Below, one piece after another: positions 43,761-58,360 of a DNA stretch of 64,000 nt (within the stretch, counting starts at the first letter, position 1; every line of letters starts with the position of its first letter). Below the pieces are notes generated by a model, which saw only the letters and a list, made by a program, of their open reading frames with translations, was not told where the DNA came from and made no database searches. The stretch lies in the NCBI GenBank assembly GCA_905116865.2, contig CAJHNH020001101.1, forward strand, positions 468,501 to 532,500, read 5' to 3'. Both the position numbers and the translations under genes were made by a program. Source of the stretch: Candidula unifasciata. Its lineage: Eukaryota > Mollusca > Gastropoda > Stylommatophora > Geomitridae.

Positions 43761-44061
43761 AATTCGGCCTAGGACCAATACTAAACGAAAACGAAGATAT
43801 GCAAATAAAAATAGTTTGCCCATTTAGACTTTTGTTAAAATAATTCAGAAACAAAGACAACAACGAAAAAATAAATTAGTATTAGAAAAAAAAAAAGACA
43901 ATGTTCGGCCAGCCAATGAGAATAATTCCTATAATGTCAACAGCGAGAACGTACATTGCGAAACTGAAATACCGAGATGTAGAGGGGGTGAATGACACCT
44001 TAATACTTCCAATCACAGCAATCTAAGACTACCTGGCTCGGCTACCGATCATCTGTTAAAC

Positions 44062-44112
44062 TGCAGATGAAAATATAGGTCCAGCCCTATAAGGGTCCTT
44101 CACTTTTACTTT
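44062..44112 (+). mobile_element. SINE family A tail fragment
   Basis: AAATATAGGTCCAGCCCTAT then AAGGGTCCTTCACTTTTACT matches the 3' end of family A. Confidence 0.5.
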
Positions 44113-44186
44113 ACTTACATCGTCCACTAAATTGTTCTGTCGTTGAGTTAATAGCCGTCATGCTCCCTTTTTGAGCGTGTTTCTTC

Positions 44187-44192
44187 TTTATT
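44187..44192 (-). promoter_or_regulatory. Candidate poly(A) signal of the HtrL-family gene
   Basis: AATAAA on the - strand, about 105 bases downstream of the stop codon at 44298-44300. The position is typical for a short 3' UTR. Confidence 0.5.
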
Positions 44193-44297
44193 TGTTCACT
44201 TTTCCTTTCTATATTTTCTCTTTGCCTTTCTGTTTCTGATAACTATAAATATTTCTTTTCGCTGAAAACATCAATGGTTTTGAATGTATTTCATAAG

Positions 44298-44552
44298 CTA
44301 TTTTATGTTTTCGTTTTCCCGTTTCTCTGCTGCCTCTTTGCAGACGTGCCCTAAACAGAAGTATATGACATCTAACCCGTAGAGACCAAACTGTCCTTCA
44401 TAGCACTCTTGAGCCACGATGTCCACTTGTTGGCGCTTGATGTATTCCGGGGAGTACATGGCCCCAATAACTTGCTGGTCAGTACTGGACATGCCCTTGT
44501 CTATTAGTTCATTGGCCATCAAGGTGTAGGACTGAGCAAACTTCATCATTAC
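44298..44552 (-). CDS. HtrL-family gene exon 5 (last)
   Basis: Acceptor CTGTTTTCTGCAG just above 44552; 84 codons and a TAG stop. Contains MMKFAQSYTLMANELIDKG, STDQQVIGAMYSPEY and YGLDVIYFCLGHVCKEA, fitting the C-terminal part of the family. Confidence 0.9.
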   Translation of the reverse strand, partial: VMMKFAQSYTLMANELIDKGMSSTDQQVIGAMYSPEYIKRQQVDIVAQECYEGQFGLYGLDVIYFCLGHVCKEAAEKRENENIK

Positions 44553-47305
44553 CTGCAGAAAACAGACAGAACCAGTTACACCTGGGTTTTTTAGAATCGT
44601 CTAGAAGTGTTTGTTGGAAGGAATGCCAAAAGAGCAGCGGTAGCACCGTAGAAATAACCACTTGTGCGTAGTCTACACTGTGGTCAAGTGACTGAATATA
44701 ATTAGGACAATGTGACCTCATGTAGTTATATACAACAATTAAAACATGTTGTTTCATGTAAAAATGAGAAAACGTGATTCTATAAAATAATGTGGGGGAA
44801 AAAAAGGGAGGGGGGGGGGGGGACAAATTAAGACAATTTGTTCTATAGAAGAATAAAGACAAATCGTTTTTTTAAAAATTAGGGCAAGTGGTTCTGCAGA
44901 AAAACGGAGACAAGTTGTTTAAGGAAAAATATAAAGGATTCTTTAGAATTCAGAAACTAAACTCATGCCACTTAGACTACAACGAGATAGAAAGGAGTAG
45001 GAAACAAAAATGATACATTCTGACACCATCAATTATAATGCAAAAGGTAGAAGAGTCGTCATATAGGACGACCAAAACCATGCACCATGTGCTAAAAGAG
45101 AATAGACTGAACCCATAGCGAGAGACTGGACAAACAATATTGGCCACACGCTCTGCGATAACAAATGAGACTGGAGATTGGATAATTTCCCTCGTGGATT
45201 TCGGGACCCCATTTGTGTGGAAAAGCAGAATAGACTTTAAAAGGCATGTCGGAAAAGAAGATTATTTGGGAGGTCAGCTGAAACTATCCAATTAGACTGA
45301 TGGCTCAAAAATCGCAGGCAAGCTATAACCAAAACACAACCACCCTTTTGCCGACTACTTAGAAGAAGCAACAAGCACTGATAGTAGCGGTATGGAAAAA
45401 AAAAGTAATAGGAAAGAATGTGAAGACACAAGGGAAATGTACGCTAAACTACTAGAACACAGAATTATACGTGTAGCTGAACAACAGTTGAGTGCACCAC
45501 AATTCGCTTTCAGAAAAGGTAGGTGATGCACAGATGCATTACTCACACTGAGGCAAGTGTGTGAGAGAACCATTGAGTATAATGCCCAACAAATATTATG
45601 TTTGTAGATCAGGAAATTGTTTTCGATAGAGCGGAAAGAAACAAACTATGTTATGTTCTTGATAAGTACGGGGTGCAAGGACAAATGGTAGAGAACATCA
45701 TAGCCTTGTACCACACAAGTCAAAGTGCAGTACGAACACAAGAAGGCATACCAGATACGTTCACAGTTATCACATGTGTGAGACAGGGATGTGTGCTCTC
45801 CCCAGTTTTATCTAACATATTTATAGACAGAATATCTAAAGAAGCCAGCTCTAATACCGACAAAATATATCTTTATAATCACGAGGCAGTACACATATCA
45901 GACGAAGTAATCGACTCACCCATATTAAACGAACTACCATTTGCTGTCGAGCAGTGCTCGTTCTACAGTAAAGAAGAAGATAGACTGCAAGACCACACTG
46001 ACAGGTTAAACTCAGCATGCAGTAAATACAACATCGCGATCAATGCAAACAAAACCAAAGCATTGCAAGTTATAGGACCCTTGACCCACTACACATACAG
46101 ATGAAAGGTTCTGGTCTGAATCAAGTTAGAGAGTTTAAATATCTAGGAAGTGTGATCACCGAAGATGAAAGAATAGACAGAGAAATAGAAACCAGACTGA
46201 TTGTCACCATTGTTAGAACATCAAGCATAACTATAAATGCAAAGTGACAGATTTTAAAAAGCATTTTAATTACAACATTAAGCTATCTGTGCCAGGCATG
46301 GAGACCATCTAAAGCCTATGTACGCAAAATCACCACTTGCGAGATGAGATGCCTGAGAAAAGCAGCCAACCTAACCATACAATATCGAGTGAATAATGGT
46401 GCTATCAAACAAATTGTGGAGACAACACCTTGTATTAGATTCATCGAGAAATATCAAATAAAGTGGTTTGTACATCTCCTTAGAATACAACAACATCGAA
46501 TAACATCATAGGCAATACTTCTCAGAAGATCAACTACAAGAGCAAAACGACCACGAAAACATGAATCGACAATATTAAAAGCATCTTACACCCTTATGAC
46601 AATAGCCAGTGGCAGCCAGCGTGCACTGAATCGCAAATTATTCCTCCCATGACGCTTAACGGAAGAAGTAGTTTATGATGATAATGATTAGCAGCAGAAG
46701 AAGAAGAAGAAGAAGAAGAAGAAGAAGAAGAAGAAGAAGAAGAAGAAGAAGAAGAAGAAGAAGAAGAAGAAGAAGAAGAAATAGAATAATAATAATAATT
46801 ATGTTGATGATGATGATGATTATAATAATAATAAGAAGAAGAAGAAGAAGAAGAAGAATAAGAAGAATGTGACTAAAGCTATGCGGCATGGACTTAGGAA
46901 GTAGTATTGGATTTTGTGGACAAACATGGAGCTTAACTTATGGACTTTAAGAAGAAAACACAACGGTACACGACGTACCTCTCTAGTTGCCAGCACGAAG
47001 GCTCCACTAACCCAGATCCAATTCTCCCTGATGTACTCCCAAGGGCTAAGATTTGACACGTCTCTCCTGGACGCCACAGCCGACATACCAACAGTGCTGG
47101 AGTTGAAGTTCTTAGGGACTTCCAAGGCGAAGCGGTCATTTTTTGGGCGGAGTTTGGACTCTAGGAGATTTCTGGTAGTACCACAATTTTCAGTGTTATC
47201 GTAGTTATCATAGAATATACATGCTAAATAAAAAATCTAAAAAAAAAAAAAAAAAAAAAAACCATTAAAAGAAAGAAAAGAAAACGAAATAAACAAAGAT
47301 AAAAA

Positions 47306-47383
<78 letters not shown>

Positions 47384-50300
47384 AGATTGGATAATTATAT
47401 CAAAATGAGTAAATAACGAAGACAGAAACAGTTATTAGTCGAAAAACTAAGAGAGAATAAAAATGAAAGGGGCAACGATAAAAAGATGACAGTAGGAAGT
47501 TTAAAAAGTATAAACTGAGAGAAAGAATTAAGAAATTAAACATGAGAGTAGAAAGAGAAGGAGGGGGGAGGGGGGGGGGGAAGGCAGAAAGACAGTTTAG
47601 TACATCTTTGCACACAAGAGTGTCATTCTGTTTTATGGGGGGGGGGGGGGGGGGCATGAGAATTACCTCAATGTGGGAGTGTGAGTTTGAGTAGCAAGAC
47701 CTGCTCGCGTTAACAAAACAAAAACAAAAAAAGTGTACGAGATTGCAGGACCGATGTTGTCATCGCATCTATGTAACGTACTTCTAAGATGCTCAGTTCC
47801 CTATCTTAAGTCAGTGTCTCCTGGTAAAAAGCAAGAACGACAGAAACAAAGAAAGACAATAAAAAAAAAAAAAAAAAAAAGAAAGAAACACAAGAAAGAA
47901 ACAAAATTGTATCATGAAGAAAGAACCTAGAACACAAAAATGTAAATACTGATTAAAAAAAAAAAAAAAAAACAAGAGAAAGAATAAAAGAAACTAAACA
48001 GTTCGGCAGACAGACAAACACAGACTAGTAGAAAGTGCAAACACTGATAGAAAACAAAACAGAGAAAGATAATGAAAGAGAGAGAAACAACGATTATGTA
48101 TATTCACCTTCTTAAAGGGAAAACGAACGAACGAACGAACGAACGAACGAACTTTATTTTCAAAGGGTCACAAATTGGGCACGCAGGCCCGTCTTACATT
48201 CGGCCCTTCCAGTCAACCATCTTTCGCACAGCAGTTGTATTTTACTAATAAAGCATGTTATGATCATATGATGTTATGCATATTATAAATATTATAAAAG
48301 AACACAAAAGCATGAGTTGTAAAGTGCATGCAAAAACCCGCGCGTGCATACATACACCCGCATACACAAGCTCACCCACTCACTTACACACACAAACATG
48401 CATGCATACATTACATACATACATACACAGATACATATAAACAAACATGTATACACACAGGCATACGTACACACAAACATACATACATAGATACAAACAT
48501 ACAGGCATACATACATACATTCATACCTACATACGTAATACAGGCATACACACATACAGTCATAAATATAGTCATGCATGGAGACACACACATGCACACA
48601 CGGACACTACCACAGAGACACACACACTCAGACAAAAATACAGACACACACAGACACTTACATATAAACACACACAGGAAAAAACACAGCACACATATTT
48701 ACATTCGTGCTCACACACTGACACACACACCACACATACGCAGACAAACATGCAGACACATACATACAGCCACATAGACACACACGCAGTCAAACACACA
48801 CACACACACAAATACAGACAAACAGGCAGACAAACACATACTTACACCCACAGAGACAAACACGCAGAAATGCATACACATACAAACACATAGAAATACA
48901 CACGCAGACACATATATTCAGCACGCACAGACATATACTCTGACATGCAGACACATACAGAAAACAAAGGGGCACACACAACACACACAGAGAAACACAC
49001 ATAGACATGCACAGACAGACAGACACATGCTGACACATACAGTCACACAGACAGACATACAGACACCCACACACAGAATTACTTACATACAGCCTCATAG
49101 ACACACCCGCAGACAAAACACATAAACATACACAGGCAAACATGAAGACAAACACATACGGGGACACACAGACACAAACGAAGATATACACACAGTCACA
49201 TCAAATATGCAGAAAAACACCGAGACACACACACATGCAGACAAACACAAAGACACACACACAGACACATATTCACAGCTACATGTATCCAATCGCACAC
49301 ACACACACATGCAGACACACATACACAGCAAAGAGGCACACTTAAACACACAGAAACGAGTTCACACTGAAACATACACCTGGACATAACGCGCGAACAC
49401 ACACACACATTCGCACATACACAAGGACACAGACGCATACATTCGCAGACACACACGCAGATACACAAGCAGACAAACAACACACTCAGAGACATATGTA
49501 TACAAACACGCCTACACATACATACATATCATACACACCTTGATAATGCAATATGGGTTACATTACATTCAAGGTGGCATATAATCGCTTGTAAGTATGA
49601 ATTGAAAAAGTTTACGGTTGAATGAATAGGGACTTTTAGAATTTTTCAGGTCTAGTGGAAGTTGGTTCCACAAATGAGCAGCGGAGTACGCTAAACTTGT
49701 TTTATATAAATTTATTCTAGGTTTAGGTAAATATAATAAATTTAGTCGCTTGCTATTTATAGGATTTGATTTAATTAATCGGAAAAGGTAGTTTGCAGTA
49801 TTTTGAGATAAAATTTTATGAATAAATTTGGCCTTGTTGAAAATTAAACGTTTGCTAAATGGCAATAGTCTTAGATGGTAATAGAGATTTTTTTTAACGA
49901 TATGTTTATTATCTGAAACCAGGCGTAAAGCACGATTTTGAAGAGAACTTAGTCTTTTAACATTGGATTTGGCGCAACCATCCCAAACTGGAACAATAGT
50001 CGAAATGTGTTTGGATGTAAGACGCGTAAAATACCTTTCTTGCATCTTCGTCTAGAAAGTGCTGCATTTTTGCAAGCGGGGAGGGGAGGGGAGGGGGGAG
50101 GGAGGAGGTCTCGAGATAAATTAACCAGTTACCTTCCTTGATAACAACGACAATGATAAAGGTGACAGAGATAAATAAATCAGTCACATACCTGAACAAG
50201 CCTATATCCAGCCATGCCATGTACTCGGTGTGTACAAGGCCTCTCTGGACTGCCATTTGTAGGACGTCATATTTGGCATTCATAGCGCACGAATACTCAG

Positions 50301-52471
50301 CAAACACTGTGTTCGGCGTATGTTTCGGGTATGAACTGTTCTGATATATAGTCCTAATCCTTTCCAGTTGGTTGAAAGCTGGTATTTCTTGTCTCTTAAG
50401 TTTTATTAACACAGTTCTGTCGGCTGGATGTACAGATCTTATTTGCCTAAGGATTTAGAGGTGCGTTTGTTAATACAATAATAAAGCATGGGCATACACA
50501 GCAAAAATAATGGGAAAAAACAATACATGAGGGTGGTAGCGCTTACCAGGCAACTACTTCAAGCATGACCATGAAGATGACAGCTGTTCCTAAAGCACTC
50601 ACAAGGTCAGAAGAACAAGCAGAGCAGTATATCCCATCAATACTGCAGTTTTCGCAATGCTAAAAGGCCTCGCATTCCAGAACGAATTGTCCAGCAAACA
50701 GGAGATACGCAGATATTGCTCAGAGCCTCATGCCTACAGCGAGTGTCCAAAGGCCAAGATAGACAGCTTATTTCCAAAGCCCAACACAAATAGGAAACGC
50801 GAAAATGCTCTGAACCACATGGGAGCAGATACTTGACCTGCGCATGCAGAGAGAATGAAACAGCCATTAAAAAAAAAAAAACAAACCCTCCTTATAGAGA
50901 AGGCCAAAGAAGATACGAGGCTCCCAGGAGCAACACCTTGCTGGACAAGTCAAGACTTCAAGATCATACAAAACAGCTGATGAATGATTTATAGAATCTC
51001 CGACACACACACAAAAAAAGTAGCTTCAGACTCACAGAACACAAAATAAGAAGCAAGTTAGGAGTTAAGAGACACACTAAAAACTGCATTAGAATCCAAA
51101 GACAGGTGGCAACGGAGGCAACATCAATGGAAGAGCCCAAGACACAGACTGTCGCACTGCTCAGATATTCAACAAAAACGAGAAACAGCTCTAATACAAC
51201 AAGAATCAGTCTACACCAAGGTTGTAAGACCTCTTAAAGTATACAGGGATACAACAAAGCCAAAACCAAGACCGGCTGAGAGAGGCAGGGCAACGGTTAA
51301 CATATAAAATAATCCACCTCGTACAGAGAGGTCTTACCTAGCCAACAATATGATTAGCTGAATCCAAATGCAGTTAGATGTAATCTTTAGGGGCACTTTC
51401 TTAGTACATTAAGAGAAACAAAAAATAACTTGGGTCTCACTAGAGAGAATGACCAACAATGAAACTGATTCCTGATTTCTTTTAAAATTCCCTGTTGATG
51501 TCTGAAGCTGTACGGAGAACTAGACATTGATTAACGATCGCACCACTCTGTACTTTATAAGTAATTTAGTAAACACCACCATATGTATGTCAGGTAACAA
51601 GCCAGTCAGGCAAACACCAGATACCTCCTTCAACCTCTACGAACGTTCTAGCGTTCTAGTCCAGTCATGCAGTCCTGTTTAGTTAAGGAAAAAGTAGATA
51701 TCACCTTTGAGTCTTTTACTTGATTACAGTTGTTGTTGTTGTTGTTGTTGTTGTTGTGCACAGTCAGTAACTTTATCATGTTCGTAGTTTATAAGCAGTT
51801 TCTTTTTCTGCCTTTCTAAACCCAATGGAGCATTAACCCTCAACCAGTTCACGCCAAGTCGTTCTGTTCTTCACTATCGCCAAGCTCTCCTCAACTTTTA
51901 AACATTACTCTCTAGCTCCCTTCTCCGTGTGTTTTTTGTCTTTCCTTTATTTCTATGCCTGTGTGGGTTTCAGTGCAACGACATTCTAGTTATATTCTTA
52001 TATAACTAGAACAAGCAGCTTAGCAAAATGTTTTTGCCCACGTTTCCGATTCAGAAATGGATGTTATGTATCCACAGCTTCAAAAACTAGGATGTAGACG
52101 AAGGCAGCCACCGCAGCTCTAACGGGAATAACTGGAAATATGTATAACAGAGGAACCATGGTGTATGATTCTCAGCCTGTATTGCGTGAAGGTCAAAATG
52201 GACATATGTAGTGTTTGTGGATATGTTTGTGGATATGTTTGTGGATATGTTTGTGGATATGTTTGTGGATACCAAGCATGATGGTCCACATTACAGAGAC
52301 TTGCGTGGATATACCGTCCCTGAGTATACTCTGTATAAAATTCAATTTATTATTATTATGCACTTAAACTAGGACTAAATCTCCCGAGTCTCTTAATTTC
52401 TACTTAAAAAGATATGCATGCCGACGAATTGTATGTATATTTGTGTGCGTGTGTGTGTATATGTGTGTGTA

Positions 52472-52506
<35 letters not shown>

Positions 52507-55500
52507 TTTTCTCATGAGGTCCCTTAATGTTTTCTATGTGTCCGCGCGACTGGGTAAAATTTAGTTGTGTATCCTTTGCAGGACGTTGCAGAACCAACCC
52601 CAGCATTTTTTGGCTGTTGTGGTTTTTCTAGTCAAGTTTATGTCTAGTAGTTTGCCACTGTCGAAACCAACGCCAGGCTCAAGGCCCGCAGCTGGGATCG
52701 AACCCGGCACCTTGGCATCAGGAAGCGCTTTCGCAACGCCTAGAGAACATTCTTAATGTAGAAGACCGGCATTCTGATTGGTGCCTATAGACAAATGCCG
52801 ATGAACCATCATATGTAAGTTTAGTTAGTAGCCACCGTGGTGAAGCGGCTAGTCGCTCGCCTCGGGCCTTAAGGTCGTGGGTTCAGTCCGCGTCCAGTCG
52901 GATTTTTTCCAACAATAGCCATGGCTGCTAGGTCGAATCAGCCCACAATGGGTACGAGATAAAAGTCCTGGGAAGTAAAGGTGGCCGGCGTGATATTTAC
53001 TATATCACTTGTGTGCGGATCGAAAGGTTGTGGGTTCGTTTCCTCATAATGACGAACTTATTTTAAAAAATAGTACATTGCTTCACAGGTCGGCCCACGT
53101 CAAGTGGGTAGCAGGTATAGTTATGGGAAGTAAAGGCGGCTTGCATGATGTAAACCACATCACCCACTCAGTGCCGAATGGTTTATAAAATATAGCTCTA
53201 GTCCTACACGCCCAGTACGCGTGAAGACATGAATTAGGTCCTTTACTTTACTAACCATATAACCAAAAGATATCTTTTACCCATCTTTAATTCACCATCG
53301 AGGGTGCACTTAGGGGACTCTGCCATCATCCATTCTCCAAGGGGGACCCAGCCAGCTGAGCCTTTGTAGACTCAGCACTGAGGAAGCTGTTGTAATACCT
53401 GCTTTTTCAATACCTTAGCATTTGTGACCTTGTCCTGCTACTTAATGTCAAGTATTCTTTGTAGACATCGCATGTGAAAAGTATTTAGCGGCCTTTCCTG
53501 GTGCGAATAAGTTGACCGAGTTTTATTACCATAAAGCAGAGTGCTGAGAACATAAGCTCGGTATCCAAAGATTTTTTTTTTAAACCGAAAGCTACAGAAT
53601 CTACACTTTAAGACATTTGCTGTCCGTCCGGTTTTATTATCTTTTCCAGGACGCTATGTGAAGCATTGTTTACCCTGGAAAAAAAAAAAAAAAAAATCCC
53701 AGTATGGATGGCAAAGCAAACTTGGCAAATCCCAGGTTTTCTGTTCAGATTTCAAGGAAATCATGATTAGGGCACTTAAATACGCTACAACAGCCAGATA
53801 TAACCTGAAGTCATGAGCGGATAAGGATGGCTGTCATTTTCCGTAGAAGACAGAGCAGGTTCGGATATACATGGTATGCTATGAGGTCTACTCTAAAACC
53901 AGTAGTAAATAACTATAGTACGTTTCAGAAGTCGTGCCTAACTTTTAAAACCTATAACTTATAAATCGCTCGGTGTGAGAGGTTGAAATTTGGCTAGCAA
54001 CCTGTTAATAATTATAACCTTCTAGGAATTTAAAAAACAAATTTTAACAAACATCTAGTTTTTGTTTTGTCTTATCTGCGGTGTATGAAAAACACAGACA
54101 CAGATCTAAAGCAAACAATCAGCATGCTTACATTTAACTAACAGGAAGTGATTTTCCTAAAAGAAAGTGATTTTCACCCAATCGCATGTGTCACTTACTG
54201 TACATTCTATTTTTGTTAGAGACACACACATTAGTAGTCAATCAAACATTAAAAAAAAATTACCTGCGCAATTGTCAATTATAAAATCGTAAGGATATAA
54301 GCAATCTAAGGCACATTAAAAAAAAAAAAAAATTAAAAAAAAAAATTCGCTCCGATTATGTTCTCGAGTTTTCTAGATACTTATTAAAGTGTTAGGGTAC
54401 GACTTTTGAAACACACTATAATTTACGCTCTATAGAGCAATATTGATTTCACGATAGAGTTGAACATCAAACATTTTGAACAGAGCTCAGTTTCTATGGA
54501 GTAAACTTACCTGAATGTCTCCAGGTCTTCAACGTTGTCGAAGAAGGCAATCACTCTGTTGGTGAGCCAACCCCAGGTTGTCATCCATTTCTTGTAAGTT
54601 GCAGGACTGAAATAATTGTTGTTTCCCCATTTCAGGAATCCTCCGATATTAATATACATGGTTACTATAGTAATCTCGAGTGGGTTCGTAGGTGCCCGAA
54701 CATTGCCGACGCTATTGGACTTATCTGTATGAAGGATATATTTTCCATAAAATATTAGTAAGGAAGGTGACAGTTGAAAATTTCATAAAGGAGAATGTTG
54801 TATGTTGAACTAAGAATCGACATCACAATACTTGCATAAGCGCTTTGTCCCCATCTTCAGCAGCAAGCGGAGAGTTCCAATCCCGATGGTGCCAGTAACT
54901 TTCTGATTTTACACACGGTTCGCCTTTCCCTTGAGTGATGAGCGTCAACCAGATCCCCTGGTAACTCCCTGCAGCGCCATTCTCCTCAGACCGTAACGAT
55001 CTATTTGTGCCACCGCACTGTACACTCGCTTCCAAAGGGCCCTCAAAATATTCAGCATGTCTGACATCAATTCATCACCAAGTGGTTTCCCAACATACCG
55101 GCATCACCTAGAAAAAATATCCAAAGGACACCAGGGACCTCTAAAGTGATGCTTGCCACTATGCACGGAGCCTGTCTCCACTTTTTTCAACATGTTCTGT
55201 GAGTCAGTTACAACAACAACATGTGTGCACAGTTGATTCTCAAGCCAGCCGAAGGCAGCAGTGACTGCCTCCACCTCCATTTTTAAACTAGACGTTGTGA
55301 TATCATATGCCAGACTTTGTTGCACTAGGCGACGTCCATTTGCTTTTGCCATAGACCCGCATGCACTTCGCTGCCCCTCAGTACAGAGCCATCTGTAAAG
55401 ATAATCATATCACCTGCGTGGGACTTGTCATGAATCCTTTTTTCAACTTCTGTTCTGCAGACCCGCTGACCAGTCCCTGCACTCACGACCTCAAGTGATA

Positions 55501-57972
55501 AGAATCCTATACAAGTCTGAAACATGCTCGGATAATTTGATCCGCTCCTCTTCTCAACCATCTTTATAAAGCCTGAACACAGGTCTAACTGTGTCCTCAG
55601 CTTGCGCCATCCAAGGCCTTCCTCTTTTCAGTCTGTAACCTTTAGCGCTACACAGAGCTTCATGCAGGAGGTGCTTCTTGTCTACAGCTACTCTGAGATA
55701 TGACTTTGCTTGCACAACTTTCAGCTTATCTGCAGTAGTAGGCAGTGCAACGATATATCGCATACATACAACCAGGATTTATAAATCAATCTCTCCAGTA
55801 TAGCTCCTCTCTGCTTGTCGCTACGACAGTTCAAGTAACCCACTCTTATATGCTTTAGTTCCAGAAGCTTTGTTTTCGCCTGACTCTCCCGGCTCCCGCT
55901 CTCCTATTTATATGTCTTCTTCCCTTTCTATTCCCTAGTCTCCTCTTTTTCCCAGTCTCTCCGTTGCCACCTGAAGATAAAATCATGCAAAGAGTACGCA
56001 CTCAGTAGCTAAAGCAATGATTTAAAAAAAAAAAAAAAACTTTTCTAAATAAAAAAAAAACAAATCTATAGAAAATGTTATTTAAATGCAGAAAGAAAAC
56101 GGTCACTCTAGTATTGCCTGCCTGCTACTAAAGAGGCAGGGGATGTCCAGACGAAGTCAATACGACTGGCTCCGCTCCACCTGCCAACTCTCATAAAGGA
56201 GAGAAATTCTAATACCTCAAAGCGGCGCACACTGGAAAAACTGAGGCCGCGAGGTCTCAGGCTAATAGAGCTCTAGCCCCCCAGAGTTGCGATCAATCTG
56301 GTTGAACATACCATTAATCTGGTTAAATACTTCCTTTAAGTGCGTCAGGCCTAGCAAGCCAACAATGGATTAAATCTTGCTCACAGAAACAATAAGGAAA
56401 GCCCTGTCTCCTATTCACAATGGAAGTAGAAATAGAGGTCGACCACACAAGCGATGGACAAATCAAATATCCGAGGCTGGAAATACCAAATCTACGTACA
56501 GACATACAGAGGCTATCACTCTAGGCTTCTTGAAAACCTGACGTGTGCGTAATTGAAATCAGTGGTAAGGCTGGATAGAGGTATCATGTCATGGCTCAAT
56601 AGAGGTACCATGGCAAGGCTTAACAGAGGTGTCATGACATGGCTCAATAAAGGTGCCGTGGCATGGCTCAATAAAAGTTCCATGCCAAGGTACCTGTCTC
56701 CAGCCATGATATGGCACCTCTCCTGAGCCATGCCAGGATACCTCTATTGAACCATACCATGATATCTCTATCCAGCCATATCATGATATCTCTATCCAGC
56801 CACACCATGATATCTCCTTCCAGCATACCATGATATCTCTATCAAGCCATACCATGATACCTCTTCTATCCAGCCATACCATGATATCTCTATCCAGCCA
56901 TACCATGATATCTCTATCCAGCCATACCATGATATCTCTATCCAGCCATACTATGATACCTCCTCTATCCAGTCATAGCATGATATCTCTATCCAGCCAT
57001 ACCATGATATCTCTATCCAGCCATACCATGATATCTCTATCCAGCCATACCATGATACCTCCTCTATCCAGTCATACCATGATATCTCTATCCAGCCATA
57101 CCATGATACTTCCTCTATCCAGCCATACCATGATACCTCTATCCAGTCATACCATGATATCTCTATCCAGCCATACCATGATATCTCTATCCAGTCATAC
57201 CATGATATCTCTATCCAGCCATACCATGATACCTCTATTCATCCATGCCATGGTTCATTTATTGAACACCTCTGTTGACCGTTTCAATGCTTAGTTAATT
57301 AAGTTTCATATCGTCGTTAGACTTAACTTCCAGGTCGCATAAACAGGTTAGCGTCTGAGACTCATTATTGTCCACCAGTTTAGTTCCTACTAGGGCTGTA
57401 CCGAATATTCGCTTCGGGGCCGAATAGTAGACCTAATAACTATTAATTAGTATATTAATTACCACAGAATGACTGACTGAAGGATGCAAAGCATGAAATG
57501 TTTTTAAATGTTTACTATTCTGTATTACATTTTGTGAAGTAAAATGTCAGCGTACATTTGACAATATGGATGTTTTACACAATGCGAAAGTGCAAGAATG
57601 GGCTTCAGTTTGAATAGTGGGAAGACAGAAGTAATGGTGGTATTAAAGAAAATAATTATTCCTAAATGTGTAATAAAAGTCAATGGTTTTATTTTGGGAC
57701 AGGTACAGACATTTCAGTGTCTGGACACAAAGATAACATCAGATGGAAGATGCATTACTCAAATAAGAAACAGAATAGGGCAGGCAAAAACTGCATTTTA
57801 TAAAATGAAGAACATCTTATGCCATATATCTTTGTCATTGAAGGTTAGAAAAAGAATTCTTGCTTGCTACATACATCCAATTTTAACAGATGGCTGTGAG
57901 TCCTGGGCAATCGGTAGACAGACCAAATAATTTCTTGAGGCCTCACAGATGTGGTTTTACAGAAGAATGCTT

Positions 57973-58016
<44 letters not shown>

Positions 58017-58279
58017 GCACCAAGAGGTTTTGAAAAGGGCGGGAGCCCGAAGACAACTACTCACAGACGAACGAACGAACAAGCTTTATTTTCAAAGGGT
58101 TACAAATTGGGCACGCAGGCCCGTCTGACATTCGGCCCTTCTTAGCACTCGTTTTTCAGAGTACCAATGCCTGTTATCTAAAATGCATGTTATGGATATA
58201 GAATAAAAATATACATTGTAGAATATAATACATACATCATGTGTACACAATCTTACACACTCACAAACACACACACACT

Positions 58280-58360
<81 letters not shown>

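Noticed and set aside
43023..43823. 266-codon Phe/Leu-rich frame on the - strand resembling a membrane protein
   Set aside because: It is the complement of the AACGTAATAAGAGAAAAAG minisatellite; there is no start, splice or domain support.
46656..46889. Poly-Leu / poly-Arg open frames
   Set aside because: Translation of the GAA microsatellite in the HtrL-family intron.
49569..50045. 158-codon frame as a host gene
   Set aside because: Motifs NVKRLSSLQNRALRLV and AHLWNQLPLDLK are those of a LINE C-terminus, and the frame is broken upstream.
56830..57294. 154-codon frame of repeating SSHTMISL
   Set aside because: The 24-bp minisatellite is a multiple of three and stays open by arithmetic; the same holds at 60686-60943.
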